From an uncultured bacterium (GTDB lineage: Bacteria > Actinomycetota > Coriobacteriia > Coriobacteriales > Coriobacteriaceae), in assembly GCA_905214425.1 (NCBI GenBank), contig CAJMLY010000007.1, forward strand, positions 1-64,000: 64,000 nt of DNA, read 5' to 3'. Below the pieces are notes generated by a model. It was not told the DNA's origin. It saw only the letters and a program-made list of their open reading frames with translations, and did no database searches. Positions 50,317-59,991 of the stretch are shown piece by piece. Each line of letters begins with the position of its first letter. Positions within the stretch are counted from its first letter, which is position 1. The position numbers were made by a program, and so were the translations under genes.

Positions 50317-50736
50317 CTATGCCTCGCGCTCGACCTCACTCACGCATTCGTTCTTGATGGTGCCAACGAGCGCCTGCAGTGCATCGACCACGTGTGGGCG
50401 AATGTCCCCGCCGATAAGCACGAGCATGATGTCGTCACCTACGGTAAGCTCGCCGCTTGCCAGCCACACGCGCACATAGCCGATACCCGGCATCGCGCGC
50501 GTGGCCTCGATAGCAGACCGTACCTTTTCGGCGTCGTAGTCAAAGACCATGCCGCCCACCCTGTGGCCTGGCGCCACGCCATCGGTCTCGACTCCGCGCA
50601 CCTCGGCCTTGGGCGTCGCGCGCACCACACCGTTATGCGTCAGATACATCCCACAGCCTGCCGCCGAAGCATCGGCCTTGGCCTCGCGCAGCCAAGCATC
50701 AATCGAAGGCATCAATTTGCCACTCTCGAGCATCAT
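50317..50736 (-). CDS. MoaE-like protein (molybdopterin synthase large-subunit family)
   Basis: A 139-residue protein that resembles MoaE: PSIDAWLREAKADASAAGCGMYLTHNGVVR and DYDAEKVRSAIE, then GDDIMLVLIGGDIRPHVVDALQALVGTIKNEC. The usual His-Arg of the active centre and the terminal lysine-rich KxxxxxWK segment are altered (here DIRPHV and KNECVSEVE), so activity as molybdopterin synthase is uncertain. No MoaD or other molybdenum cofactor genes are adjacent. It may be a divergent MoaE that works with a sulfur carrier elsewhere. Confidence 0.6.
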   Translation of the reverse strand: MMLESGKLMPSIDAWLREAKADASAAGCGMYLTHNGVVRATPKAEVRGVETDGVAPGHRVGGMVFDYDAEKVRSAIEATRAMPGIGYVRVWLASGELTVGDDIMLVLIGGDIRPHVVDALQALVGTIKNECVSEVEREA

Positions 50737-50800
50737 TTCTCCCTTACCGTCGTCGAGTAGCCAATTTGGGACGGGGCCTTTTTAGCTACTCTCGAACAAC

Positions 50801-51799
50801 TTATTCCTCGACCGGCGTGAGCACCATGACGGCGCGTGTGTTGCTCAGCGACAGCGAACGACAGGTCACGAGCGTTACAACCTTGGTTGCCGAAGCGGCA
50901 CGATCGGTGGCATCACTCGCCACGGCAGAGGCACCGTCGAACATCTCGGACAGGTAGTTCTTGAGCCCGTCATCGCCCTCAAAATTGGGCGTGCGCGCCT
51001 TGGCATACGTGTCCTCGACAACTTTGGTCGCCAGTGGTCGCAGCTTATACGTAGCATCCCGTGTGATGTAATACACAAACTCGATGCTATCGAACGTCGC
51101 CTGATCAGTGGTGTCCGAAATCACGTTGAACATCGACCCATCGTTCATATGGTGGCCGTAGATCGTGGTCTGCTGGTCGACCATTCCCGGCGCGGTGTCA
51201 TCGCTATCCAGGAAAATAGCACCGGACGCGTTAGATGTACCGTCAAACAGCGTGTTGAGGTATTTGGAGTTGTTGTTGGTCTGCACCACGGGATAGTTGA
51301 TGTTGGTTCCCGGCACGTAAATCCAACCCACAATCTCGGGGTTCGTCTGAGCAAGCGCATCAAAGTCGATAATCGGCACGCCGCTGGCGTCCTTATCGCT
51401 TACATATTGCTTCTCGATTTTCTGATACGAATCGCTCGCCTGCTTATAGCCAATCTGGGCATTAATAAAAATAGCGGCGGCGGCGACAATCAGACCGATA
51501 CCGATGATGATGAGCAGAATGGGAATAATGGAGCGGCGCTTTTTGCGCGGCGGCTCGGTGCAATCCGACGGCGCGGCATGCGATGAAGACCGGGGCGGCT
51601 TCTTAGCGGAGCTATAAGACGAAGGACGATATGCGGCCGGCGCGTCCTGTCGACGATGCGTCGCCGGTGTCACGGGGCGCGGCGCGCGCGGCTGCTGAGG
51701 AGAGGATGTCCGACCCTGCTGTGCCGCACGGGCAGCACCTGGCTTCGACGGATCGGGAATCTGAGAAGCCTTGAATCGTTTTCCCTGATAATCGGACAT
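50801..51799 (-). CDS. srtB: Class B sortase
   Basis: A 332-residue transpeptidase. A long cytoplasmic N-terminus (1-88) rich in Pro, Arg and Ser precedes a membrane helix (about 90-112, IIPILLIIIGIGLIVAAAA). The catalytic domain shows the sortase B features VGWIYVPGTNINYPVVQ, catalytic His in IYGHHMNDGSMF, Cys in VTLVTCRS and Arg in NTRAVMVLTP. It can attach proteins with an LPxTG-like signal; two such substrates, the adhesin (LPTTGD) and the GH31 protein (IPNTGD), are in this window. Class B members in this phylum may act as general anchoring enzymes or pilin polymerases. Confidence 0.9.
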   Translation of the reverse strand: MSDYQGKRFKASQIPDPSKPGAARAAQQGRTSSPQQPRAPRPVTPATHRRQDAPAAYRPSSYSSAKKPPRSSSHAAPSDCTEPPRKKRRSIIPILLIIIGIGLIVAAAAIFINAQIGYKQASDSYQKIEKQYVSDKDASGVPIIDFDALAQTNPEIVGWIYVPGTNINYPVVQTNNNSKYLNTLFDGTSNASGAIFLDSDDTAPGMVDQQTTIYGHHMNDGSMFNVISDTTDQATFDSIEFVYYITRDATYKLRPLATKVVEDTYAKARTPNFEGDDGLKNYLSEMFDGASAVASDATDRAASATKVVTLVTCRSLSLSNTRAVMVLTPVEE

Positions 51800-51834
51800 G
51801 GCTCTCCTTATACTGCGGTGAAACGGCGAAACGC

Positions 51835-52299
51835 TTAGGCGTCAGCCATCTCCTGCTTCATCTTCTCGATAACCTTGCGGTACTCGGGGTCGCAAGCACC
51901 CAGAATCTGTGTGGCATAGATGGCGGCGTTCTTGGCGCCGTTGATGGCAACGCAGGCCACGGGCACGCCCGAAGGCATCTGCACCATCGATAGCAGCGAA
52001 TCCATGCCGCCCAGGTCACTCGTCTTCATAGGCACGCCGATAACCGGCAGCGGCGTAAAGGCAGCCACGACACCACCCAAGTGAGCGGCCTTGCCGGCGG
52101 CGGCGATAATCACTTTGATACCGCGATCGGCAGCAGTCGAAGCCCACTCGTGGACCTTCGCCGGTGTGCGGTGTGCGCTCGCAATGACGAGCTCATAGGG
52201 CACACCGAACGCCTCGAGCTCGGCGGTGCAGCCTTCCATAACACCCAGATCGGACTTGGAGCCCATGATGATCCCGACAACCGGCTTTTGATCTGCCAT
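51835..52299 (-). CDS. purE: N5-carboxyaminoimidazole ribonucleotide mutase
   Basis: A 154-residue class I PurE catalysing CO2 transfer in purine synthesis. Motifs: GIIMGSKSDLGVME, ASAHRTPAKVHEW and AAGKAAHLGGVVAAFT. The start at 52299 (MADQKPVVG) follows AGGAGG by nine bases. It lies 35 bases downstream of nothing else in purine synthesis: purK is not seen, so the enzyme could be either the mutase or the AIR carboxylase class; residues fit the mutase. Confidence 0.93.
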   Translation of the reverse strand: MADQKPVVGIIMGSKSDLGVMEGCTAELEAFGVPYELVIASAHRTPAKVHEWASTAADRGIKVIIAAAGKAAHLGGVVAAFTPLPVIGVPMKTSDLGGMDSLLSMVQMPSGVPVACVAINGAKNAAIYATQILGACDPEYRKVIEKMKQEMADA

Positions 52300-52453
52300 A
52301 AACAAAGACCTCCTGTTGAGAGCGGTGACGCGGCCAATCCGCGACCCTTAACTGCAAATAATTCAAGTATAGCCGCCGATGCTGATGTGTTCGGCGGGAG
52401 ACGGAACGCTTTGCGAGATTAAGGCCGAAGGGTCGGAGCTTTCTACCTACATT

Positions 52454-52499
52454 CAAAAAGCGTGCCCACCGTCCTTGGGTGGGACGGCGGGCACGCTTG
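52454..52499 (-). terminator. Terminator of the GH31 gene
   Basis: AAGCGTGCCC and CCGTC pair with GACGG and GGGCACGCTT; the minus strand continues TTTTTG. Confidence 0.85.
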
Positions 52500-52516
52500 C
52501 TTAGCTGTTGCTGGGG

Positions 52517-55500
52517 CTACTTAGCCTTGCTGCGACGATGGAAGAAAGCGCCGATCGCGGCGATGATGGCGCCAAGACCACCGACGGTCGCGACGGTCGC
52601 CGCCGTCTGGTCTCCGGTATTGGGAATCGCCGAACCGTTCTTCTTGCTGCCCTGGGCCTTGTCGCCTGCGGGCTTGCCCGCCTGGTTGCCGCCGTTCGAG
52701 CCATTGCCGGAACCCTGGTTGCCCGAGCCGCCCTGGTTGCCGGAATCGGCATCCTTGAGGCTCTCAATGGCCAGCTTGAGCTGGCTATAGGCCGCCTGGA
52801 TCTGGGTGTCGGAAGCATTCTCATCACCCAAGACGTCCTCGGCGTAGGTAATGGCATCCGTCAGGGCCTTGACAGACTCGGCCGTCTTGCCCCTGGTGTC
52901 AGTCTCCTTCGCCTGCTTGACCAGGGCCTTGAGCTGCTTCTTAGTCGGATTCTCGACCGGGACCACCGGGGTCTTCTCGAGCGCGTCGCGGGCGCTCTCG
53001 AGCGCCCTGAGCGCCTGGTCGACCTCGTCCTGCGTGGCATCCTCGTCGCTCAAGATGGCGCGGGCGCTCGCCAGGGCGTTCTCGAGCGCCGTCCAGGAGG
53101 CCTCGGTGTAGTCGCCGGCCTTGAGGTCGCCGGCGGCAAGCTCGGCATCAACCTTTTCGATCGCGGCAGTGAGATCATCCTTCGCCACCGGATCGGGGAC
53201 GGCCGTACCGTAGAACTTGAGCTCCGCCATGCTGCAGTAGGCATCAACGTCGCCCCCGCCGGCGTGAATCACCTTGACGGTCACGTAGCGACCGCGCGCG
53301 GCGCCAAAGCTCATCTGTTTCCAGTCGCCACGGTCGGTGAGCACGCGGCCATCGTTGTCGAAGGCGAACGTACCCATCGACGCGGCGGTGCCCTTCTCAT
53401 AACCGTCGGCAGTGTCGGAGACCAGTATCTCGGCCTCGAAGATATCGCCGTTAGTGCCGCCGTCCTGGCGCGGCAGGAATGTAACGTCGGTGAGATCGTA
53501 GTCGCGGCCCAGGTCGACACTCAGATACTGGGGCATACCGGTCCCATGGGCCCAGTCGCTGTGCCAAAGCGTCCGCTCGTCGCCGTCGAGAGCGTTGACG
53601 GCGTTGCTGCCCTCGTAGTCGGCCTCACTCGAGAAGCCGGCCACCTTGACGTTCTTGCGGTTCTCGGGCGTGTTGATGAGAATCTTCTCATCAACAGGGC
53701 GCATCTTGAGGCCGTCGATTGCCTTCTCGATCTTGGCTGTGGCGTCTGCGACATCCTTCTTGCTATAGCTGCCCTGGCCGCTGTCGAGGAGCTTCTGAGC
53801 CGCCTCGACCGCAGTGGTGAGAGCTGCATAGGAATCCTTGGTGTAGACGGACTCGCTGTAGCCCGCGGCCTTGGAAAGCGCTGCTACGAGCGCAGAGGTA
53901 TCGACACCAGCCTTGACCTCGACCTCATAGGATGCGGTCTTGGAGGGGTCGAGTACCGACGCCACCGTGATCTTTGCCTTGCCGGCCTTGTTGGCACGCA
54001 GGTAGTAGCTCACGCTATCGCCAGCCTGAACAGCGGAGACGCTTACCACAGAGGGGTCGGAGCTCTCGACCGTCACATAGGGGTAGCCAGCGCTCTCAGG
54101 CGTAGCCTTGGCGTCGACGGGCGTAATGTCGCCTTCAAAGAACTCGGTCTGGTTCTTGCCTAGCTCGACACCCTCGATGGCCTCGACACCCTGCGTGTAG
54201 TTGAAGTTGACCTCACGCAGTGTGAGCATCTGGTCACCCGATGCCTCAAGCGGCGTGACCTCGACCTTGGTCGCCTTCTTGCCCTTGTTCTCGGCAGAGA
54301 GGTCAAAGGCGTAGCGAGCAAGGAAGGAATCGTACTCCCCGCCCGCGAACTCTTGGGTCGAGCCATCCTCGAACGTCACGACAGCCTTGATCTTCTGCAC
54401 GGTTCCGTTGCCACCGTTGCGGTTAACGACCTCGACACTATCGAGTTTCGACGGCGTCTTAAATGCGAATGTCATCGTGGTGGGAAGCTTCACGTAACTC
54501 GGAAGCTTACCCTCGCTGTCCCAGTTGCCGCTCCAGTTCCATAGGAACTCAAAGCCGTTGTCGCCCTCGTTATTATCGAACAGCGCGTTATAGCTCTTCT
54601 GCTGGATAAGTTTCTCGACGTTGGTCCCGTCGTCGGTCGTGAGCTCATCGTTGGTCATCGTGATGTTGAAGGCGTCCTGACCGTACTCGGCGACCGTTGG
54701 CTGAGGAACATCCGGCATCGTCACCGTGCCGTCGCTCGCAAACTCAAGTGCGTCGCATGCCGGACCGATGAGCCAAGATGTCGAGGGCAGTTCGACCTTG
54801 CCGGCGGTCTTGGCCTTGAGCTTGAAACTCGCCACCGCGCCGGTACCGTTGTAGAGCTTGCCATCGCCGCGGTTGGCAAAGGCGAGATTGATAGTCTGCG
54901 TTCTGTCCGCGAACTGGACCTTCTCGCGAGACAGGTTCTCCATGCCGGCAGTCGAGCCGTCCTGCGCGATGCTCTCGGACACAAACTCGAACTGGTCGCT
55001 CTTGAAGTTGACGAGAGCGCCTAGGGCGTTGACGTTCTTGGCGTCGGCCGCATAGACATCAACGGTGATCTCATCACCGGCCTCGACCTCGGTCTTGCTC
55101 GGAATCACCGCGAGCGAACCTGCGACCTTTCCCTTTTGTTTAGTGCCGCCGTCAAGACCCGCCATGGTGAACGAGTAATCGTAGACGTCGTAAACGCCGT
55201 TATCGTTGAGGTCGGCGAAGTGGTCGCGGATCTGCGAACCGAACGTCGGGGTATCGGGCTCGCGATTCTCGAGGCCCAGATAGTTCTTCATGTTGGAGTA
55301 GTCTCCGTCGGAGATCGTGGCCTTGTTGAGGTTGGAGCCCACGGCGAAGCCATCCGTGCCGTCGGTCTTGTAGATGGCAATCTCGGACGCGGAGAAGAAA
55401 TTGCCGACCGAGGCGAGCGGTGTCATGCGCACGTAACGGGCGGCCACGGTGCCGTCAAACGCTACCGTCTTACAATCAGCGGAACGTGCCCAATCGACCT

Positions 55501-58500
55501 CCTGGCTCGTCCAGTGGACGCCATCGAGACTCGTCTCAACACGCATCTTGGTCACAGTGCCGTTGCCGGCGTCATCGCGCGGATAGTACTCGAGCTTATC
55601 GAGCTTGTAAGCGCGTCCATAGTCAACGGTAAGCGCCTTGCCCAGATCGTTGCCACCGGAGTGGAAACCGCCGTCGCCCGACTGGAACTCATGGTCGAAG
55701 GCGAGCTCGGCCTTATGGCTGCCGTAAAGTGAGCCCTCCCAGGTGATTTGCTCGGCGTCGGGGACGTTCCGCCACGGATCGAGTGCGGAGTTCGCCTCGA
55801 GCACATCGCTCCAGGCGGAGTAGCCCTCGGCGTTGCGCGAACGAATCTGGTAGGTGTGCTTGCTATTGTAGGCGAGGTCGGTGTGCGTGAACTCGGCCGC
55901 ATCACCCACGGCGAACACGGTGCCGTCGACCTTAAGGTCGTAGGAGGTAGCACCATCGACCTTTCCCCAGGTGAGCTTGATGCTCGTTGGGGTCGTGACG
56001 TCCTCGGGGGCAGCAAGGTTCGTGGGTGCGGAGAGGCTCTCGTTGAGGCGATCGGCTGTGAGCGTGGCGTCGGCGTTCACGAAACCGCCCAGCTCGAGCG
56101 TCTGCGCCGCCGCAGCAACATCGGTCTTCGCGAACTTGACGTAGACCTTGGGGTTCGTGGTGATCTTGGTGTTGTTAAAGCTCTCGCCCCGCTCGGCCTC
56201 GGTGCCGTCCACATCGCTGCCGTAGTGGTTGAGGTTAGGGGTCTCGCTGTAGAAGTAGACCGCCTGGCCGGCCTCGGGGGTCGCGGTGTCAAAGGTCTCC
56301 TGCGAGTCGACCTCAACCACGTTGAGCGCGGATCCGCCGTTCTTGGCGACGACGCTCATGGGCTTGGCGGACACGTTGGCCACGAAGGTCGTGGTGCGAT
56401 TGGAGTCGTAGCCGTTGTAGCCACCCTGCGAGGCTTCGGCGGTAAAGGTCGCGGTGCCGCCTGCGGCCTTGGATCTGTAGACGGTGCTCACATGCTCACC
56501 GTAGGAGATATTGTCGATCGTACCGTAGGAATCGTCCTCAGTCGTGTTGTTCTCGATGGAGGAGCCGTCGTCCTCGTACTGCGTAAAGGTGCCGTCGCCC
56601 TCGGTGGCGAAGAACTCGACGATACGCTGGCTGCGGTCGGTACCCTTGGTGTTGGTGTCGCTCACGGCCTCGGGGTTGTTGTTCTCGGCGTACATCGGCA
56701 CGATAGCGTTGGCCTTCACAAACAGCGGCAGCTTCCAAAGCGGAGCCTCGTAGTTGTTGAGAACCTGGCCGCCGCGATACTGCTTACCCGAGAAGTAATC
56801 GATCCAGATGGTGGGATTCTCGTCGGTGCCGTAGTTGGGGAGGTAAATCCCATTGCGAATGTCGTTGCCGTTCTCGTCTGCCTGGGTATCCTGATACACC
56901 GGTGCCACTAGGAAGTTCTCACCGAACATATACTGGTACTGCGTCGAGGTGCTTGCGGCGTACTCGGAGTTATCGGAAAGCAGCATGGCGCGGATCATGG
57001 GCAGGCCGGCATCGCCGTTACCCGTGTCGATGTTGGCCGCCGAGGCCGCGCTCGTGTAGATATAGGGCATGAGCTGCGCCTTGAGCTTGAGGTAGAAGCG
57101 CGAGATGCCTGTGTAGGGATCGCCGTGCGTCATGGGCGATTTACGGTAGGTGCCCCAACCGTCCATGTCGAGCATAGAGGGCGTGAACGTCTTCCACTGG
57201 TAGTCACGCGCAGAGATGATGGGGTCGCCGCCAAAAATGCCATCCATGTCGGAGCCGATGTTGGGGTTGCCCGAAAGACTCTGACCGATATACGTGGGGA
57301 TATGGAAGCGAATGTACTCCCAGTTACCGCCATACTGGTCGCCGGTCCAAATGCCACCAAAGCGCTGCGTGCCGGCCCAACCATCGAGCGTGATGATGTT
57401 GGGGCGCTTGTTAGCGCCGGTCGTCACCGTGTCATAAGCTGTCTTGATGCCATTAAGACCAAAGGAGTAGCCAGATCCAACCCAGGCAACGTCGGTCTTA
57501 AGGGTAGTGATGCCTCCCGTCTTGACCTCGGCGTCGAAGTCGCGAAGCAGATGCCACGGGGTCTCAGGGTTGCTGTCGGGCTCAAGGTTGGACTGGGTCC
57601 ACAAGCCCGTGCTCACACCCTTTGAGTTGGCATACTCGGTGAACTTCTTAAGGTTGTCGACGTTGGCACGCACAGCGTTAAGACGGTCGGCCGAGCTCGC
57701 TCCGTCGGAGTTGACGCCGCCGGTCTTGTAGTAACCGTTCTGGCCATAGCCGGCGCCGTAGCCGTCGTTCGGCAGGAACCAGCCGAGCGGCATGTCGCTG
57801 TCCTCGTAGTCATCGATAACCTGCCGAGCAGAGAACTGGCGGTCGAAATCGGTCGCTTTCATGTTCTCGGTATCAACCGTAGGGCCCTCACCGTTGAGCG
57901 TCTCGGCCGCAAGTGTGCCGTCGAGCTTGTAGCCCGTCGACATGCCAGACTCGTACTTAACGTCGCCCTTCTCGCTCGAGGACTTGCTGCCCTTGGTCTC
58001 CCACTTCTTTTGACCCGAGGTCGTTGACCAGCCATCACGGTTATAGGCATTAAGATGACCAAGGTAGAACCCGTACTCGGGCAGCAGTACCGGGTTACCG
58101 GTCACCTTGTAGTAGTCCTGCAGCATCTCAGTTGCCACGTTCGAAGCTCCCTCGTTGGTCGCCACGAAGTAGTAGGCATCAAACTCATTCTCGCTGTGCA
58201 AAGTCGTGACCGTCGATGAGTCCGTGGAACCGAAGTCGTAGGAACCCTCTGCAAACGTGTTTCGGAGCACGCCGTAGCCGTCACTCGTCCAATAAAACGG
58301 GTTGGGCGAGGCAACGCCGCCATCGGTCCAGTTGTTCGTGTTGGAGATGGCGATGGTCTGGTTGGTGTGCAGGAAGCGTCCGTTCTGGGTGCCGCCGCCA
58401 AAGAAGTTCTCGGACTTCTCCTTGGCGAGCGTCTGGACGGTACCCTTCTTATCAAGGTCGAGGGACGCGGACTCGGAAACCACGACACGGTCGCCTGACT

Positions 58501-58930
58501 TGATACTCATCTTGCCAGTCGCCTTGTCCAGGATCACGGTCGCCTTTCCGCCGGTGATCTCGATAGTGTCGCCCTTGTCGGCAACCGTCGCACTCGGCTT
58601 GCTGTAGGTGTCCGAGGTATCGGGCTGAGCCTGGATCTTAGCCGTGTGGGACTTACTGCGCGGCGTGGCGTACTCGGAAAACTCACCCTTGGGGTCGACG
58701 TTATAACGGAAAATACCGTCCTCGAGGAACGTAATACGGCCCTTGATGCCGTCAGCGAAATCGATGTCGACGACATTCGAGGCAGACTGGGACACGGTCG
58801 CCGAGTCGACGCCCTTGAGTGGCGTGGCAATCGCCTGCTGGGGATTGGCAAACACGAGCGTCGCTGCAGTGGCAACGAGGACCGCGCTTCCCTTCACCCA
58901 CCGTTTCGTAAAAATGGAATTCCTGCGCAT
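52517..58930 (-). CDS. Sortase-anchored GH31 glycosidase (possible alpha-GalNAcase) with CBM and FIVAR domains
   Basis: A 2137-residue secreted enzyme. Signal peptide 1-35; GH31 N-terminal beta domain and catalytic barrel to about residue 800, with nucleophile Asp480 in TLKTDVAWVG and acid/base Asp531 in IWTGDQYG; beta-sandwich regions; fibronectin III (about 960-1045); a discoidin/CBM32 domain; a dockerin-like loop DLNDNGVYDVYDYS; a cohesin-like domain; another discoidin-like module; Ig-like; FIVAR helices; a second F5/8C domain (about 1760-1900); FIVAR; and the signal IPNTGD, hydrophobic helix and basic tail. The active-site pattern differs from classical WxDMNE alpha-glucosidases and resembles the GH31 subgroup of alpha-N-acetylgalactosaminidases that act on mucin (family knowledge). 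Start has AGGAG six bases upstream. Confidence 0.88.
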   Translation of the reverse strand: MRRNSIFTKRWVKGSAVLVATAATLVFANPQQAIATPLKGVDSATVSQSASNVVDIDFADGIKGRITFLEDGIFRYNVDPKGEFSEYATPRSKSHTAKIQAQPDTSDTYSKPSATVADKGDTIEITGGKATVILDKATGKMSIKSGDRVVVSESASLDLDKKGTVQTLAKEKSENFFGGGTQNGRFLHTNQTIAISNTNNWTDGGVASPNPFYWTSDGYGVLRNTFAEGSYDFGSTDSSTVTTLHSENEFDAYYFVATNEGASNVATEMLQDYYKVTGNPVLLPEYGFYLGHLNAYNRDGWSTTSGQKKWETKGSKSSSEKGDVKYESGMSTGYKLDGTLAAETLNGEGPTVDTENMKATDFDRQFSARQVIDDYEDSDMPLGWFLPNDGYGAGYGQNGYYKTGGVNSDGASSADRLNAVRANVDNLKKFTEYANSKGVSTGLWTQSNLEPDSNPETPWHLLRDFDAEVKTGGITTLKTDVAWVGSGYSFGLNGIKTAYDTVTTGANKRPNIITLDGWAGTQRFGGIWTGDQYGGNWEYIRFHIPTYIGQSLSGNPNIGSDMDGIFGGDPIISARDYQWKTFTPSMLDMDGWGTYRKSPMTHGDPYTGISRFYLKLKAQLMPYIYTSAASAANIDTGNGDAGLPMIRAMLLSDNSEYAASTSTQYQYMFGENFLVAPVYQDTQADENGNDIRNGIYLPNYGTDENPTIWIDYFSGKQYRGGQVLNNYEAPLWKLPLFVKANAIVPMYAENNNPEAVSDTNTKGTDRSQRIVEFFATEGDGTFTQYEDDGSSIENNTTEDDSYGTIDNISYGEHVSTVYRSKAAGGTATFTAEASQGGYNGYDSNRTTTFVANVSAKPMSVVAKNGGSALNVVEVDSQETFDTATPEAGQAVYFYSETPNLNHYGSDVDGTEAERGESFNNTKITTNPKVYVKFAKTDVAAAAQTLELGGFVNADATLTADRLNESLSAPTNLAAPEDVTTPTSIKLTWGKVDGATSYDLKVDGTVFAVGDAAEFTHTDLAYNSKHTYQIRSRNAEGYSAWSDVLEANSALDPWRNVPDAEQITWEGSLYGSHKAELAFDHEFQSGDGGFHSGGNDLGKALTVDYGRAYKLDKLEYYPRDDAGNGTVTKMRVETSLDGVHWTSQEVDWARSADCKTVAFDGTVAARYVRMTPLASVGNFFSASEIAIYKTDGTDGFAVGSNLNKATISDGDYSNMKNYLGLENREPDTPTFGSQIRDHFADLNDNGVYDVYDYSFTMAGLDGGTKQKGKVAGSLAVIPSKTEVEAGDEITVDVYAADAKNVNALGALVNFKSDQFEFVSESIAQDGSTAGMENLSREKVQFADRTQTINLAFANRGDGKLYNGTGAVASFKLKAKTAGKVELPSTSWLIGPACDALEFASDGTVTMPDVPQPTVAEYGQDAFNITMTNDELTTDDGTNVEKLIQQKSYNALFDNNEGDNGFEFLWNWSGNWDSEGKLPSYVKLPTTMTFAFKTPSKLDSVEVVNRNGGNGTVQKIKAVVTFEDGSTQEFAGGEYDSFLARYAFDLSAENKGKKATKVEVTPLEASGDQMLTLREVNFNYTQGVEAIEGVELGKNQTEFFEGDITPVDAKATPESAGYPYVTVESSDPSVVSVSAVQAGDSVSYYLRANKAGKAKITVASVLDPSKTASYEVEVKAGVDTSALVAALSKAAGYSESVYTKDSYAALTTAVEAAQKLLDSGQGSYSKKDVADATAKIEKAIDGLKMRPVDEKILINTPENRKNVKVAGFSSEADYEGSNAVNALDGDERTLWHSDWAHGTGMPQYLSVDLGRDYDLTDVTFLPRQDGGTNGDIFEAEILVSDTADGYEKGTAASMGTFAFDNDGRVLTDRGDWKQMSFGAARGRYVTVKVIHAGGGDVDAYCSMAELKFYGTAVPDPVAKDDLTAAIEKVDAELAAGDLKAGDYTEASWTALENALASARAILSDEDATQDEVDQALRALESARDALEKTPVVPVENPTKKQLKALVKQAKETDTRGKTAESVKALTDAITYAEDVLGDENASDTQIQAAYSQLKLAIESLKDADSGNQGGSGNQGSGNGSNGGNQAGKPAGDKAQGSKKNGSAIPNTGDQTAATVATVGGLGAIIAAIGAFFHRRSKAK

Positions 58931-58970
58931 CTGGTCTCCTTTCTTCCGACATGCTGAGGTGCCGAGGACG

Positions 58971-58981
58971 CCCCCCCCCCC
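58971..58981. repeat. Homopolymeric C11 tract upstream of the GH31 gene
   Basis: Eleven consecutive C (G on the coding strand), 41-51 bases before the ATG at 58930. Such tracts slip in replication and often vary in number. Here it lies in the 5' leader or promoter, so variation would change expression rather than frame. Confidence 0.85.
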
Positions 58982-59071
58982 GGCAGCATGGGAAAACGTA
59001 TCAAACGGAGATGTTCGGTACATTCCGCACAATGGGGGCCACCCGTTACCAAGGGGCCAACTGGTAGTAAC

Positions 59072-59099
59072 CAGATAGCCACCTACTAGGTCATATCAA
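59072..59099 (-). promoter_or_regulatory. Possible GH31 promoter
   Basis: TTGATA (59094-59099) and TATCTG (59072-59077) on the minus strand, spacing 16. The C11 tract would fall in the leader about 90 bases downstream. The gene-free stretch 58931-59446 also contains a hairpin at 59259-59304; nothing else is recognised. Confidence 0.3.
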
Positions 59100-59258
59100 C
59101 ATATGGGAGCACTTGCGCACCCAAGTTCGGAATTCTCCCAGCGGCAGCAAAATAAGCGTCAACGGCAAGGTGGGCTTAATAAGCCATACCAATTGGTTCT
59201 TCAGTCAAATACCAATCTAGCAAAAATGTACTGTTTATCTGGTATTACACAGACCATA

Positions 59259-59304
59259 CCTTTCCCTCGGGAACTGGGCTTCGCGAAGTTTCCCGAGGGA
59301 AAGG
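59259..59304. repeat. Hairpin in the GH31 upstream region
   Basis: CCTTTCCCTCGGGAA pairs with TTTCCCGAGGGAAAGG around an 11-base loop containing CTTCGCG. No U-run on either strand. It may be a protein-binding site, or the end of the marR transcript. Confidence 0.6.
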
Positions 59305-59446
59305 CTCAGCCGCCATCCTGCAACCTACCGGGGATTGCCATGACGTACGTTGGCTGATTTGGTTTGGAATGAGATGTTGACGGTGGCTGATGGGCACAAC
59401 TGTCCCGGGTGCATTTCAAGATGCACCTAAATGTCTGTCTTTATCC

Positions 59447-59923
59447 TTATAGATTGTCCAGGTAGTCGTCGGCATCATAGGTAAGGCTGTAAGCTTTATT
59501 CAGGATGCGCACGAGCTCCTGGGCATCGTGCTCGCCGAGCGCTGAGAGTTGTTTCGAGAGCGATGCCACACTCTCGGCATTTTTTTTCGCCGCGAAATCA
59601 CGGCCTTCCTTGGTAATGCTCACCAGCACACGCCGACGATCGTTTGGATCAGTCCTGCGCTGAACGTAACCCTTACTCTCGAGTGAATCCAAGATATGCG
59701 ACATGCGCGCACGGGAGAATTTCAGCTTCTTGGCAATCTCGGAGGGAATGACATCACCGTCAATACCCGATAGATACTGTAAAACCGGTGCCTCGCCCAC
59801 ACTGGCGCCGCCGGCAGCACTCAAGGATCCCTTGGCAAGGGAACGTGAGTACACAATCAGTTTTCGAGCGACGTCATCGTAATCCACTGGGGATATTGTC
59901 CTTTGCAACTCTAGAAGGGCCAT
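59447..59923 (-). CDS. MarR-family transcriptional regulator
   Basis: A 158-residue winged-helix regulator. The HTH (about 60-95, IPSEIAKKLKFSRARMSHILDSLESKG) and the wing (RRTDPNDRRRVLVSITKEG) are typical. Long helices at both ends form the dimer. It lies upstream of the GH31 gene on the same strand and downstream of a small membrane protein gene. GTTAAC and TTGTTGCG in its own upstream region (59940-59975) could be an autoregulatory site. Ligand unknown; control of the GH31 gene is a guess from position. Confidence 0.9.
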   Translation of the reverse strand: MALLELQRTISPVDYDDVARKLIVYSRSLAKGSLSAAGGASVGEAPVLQYLSGIDGDVIPSEIAKKLKFSRARMSHILDSLESKGYVQRRTDPNDRRRVLVSITKEGRDFAAKKNAESVASLSKQLSALGEHDAQELVRILNKAYSLTYDADDYLDNL

Positions 59924-59991
59924 AAAACCGTCATTTGCCGTACATTAGTTAACATTCGCAACAATTATTTATGATACCCCAACGCGGAAGT

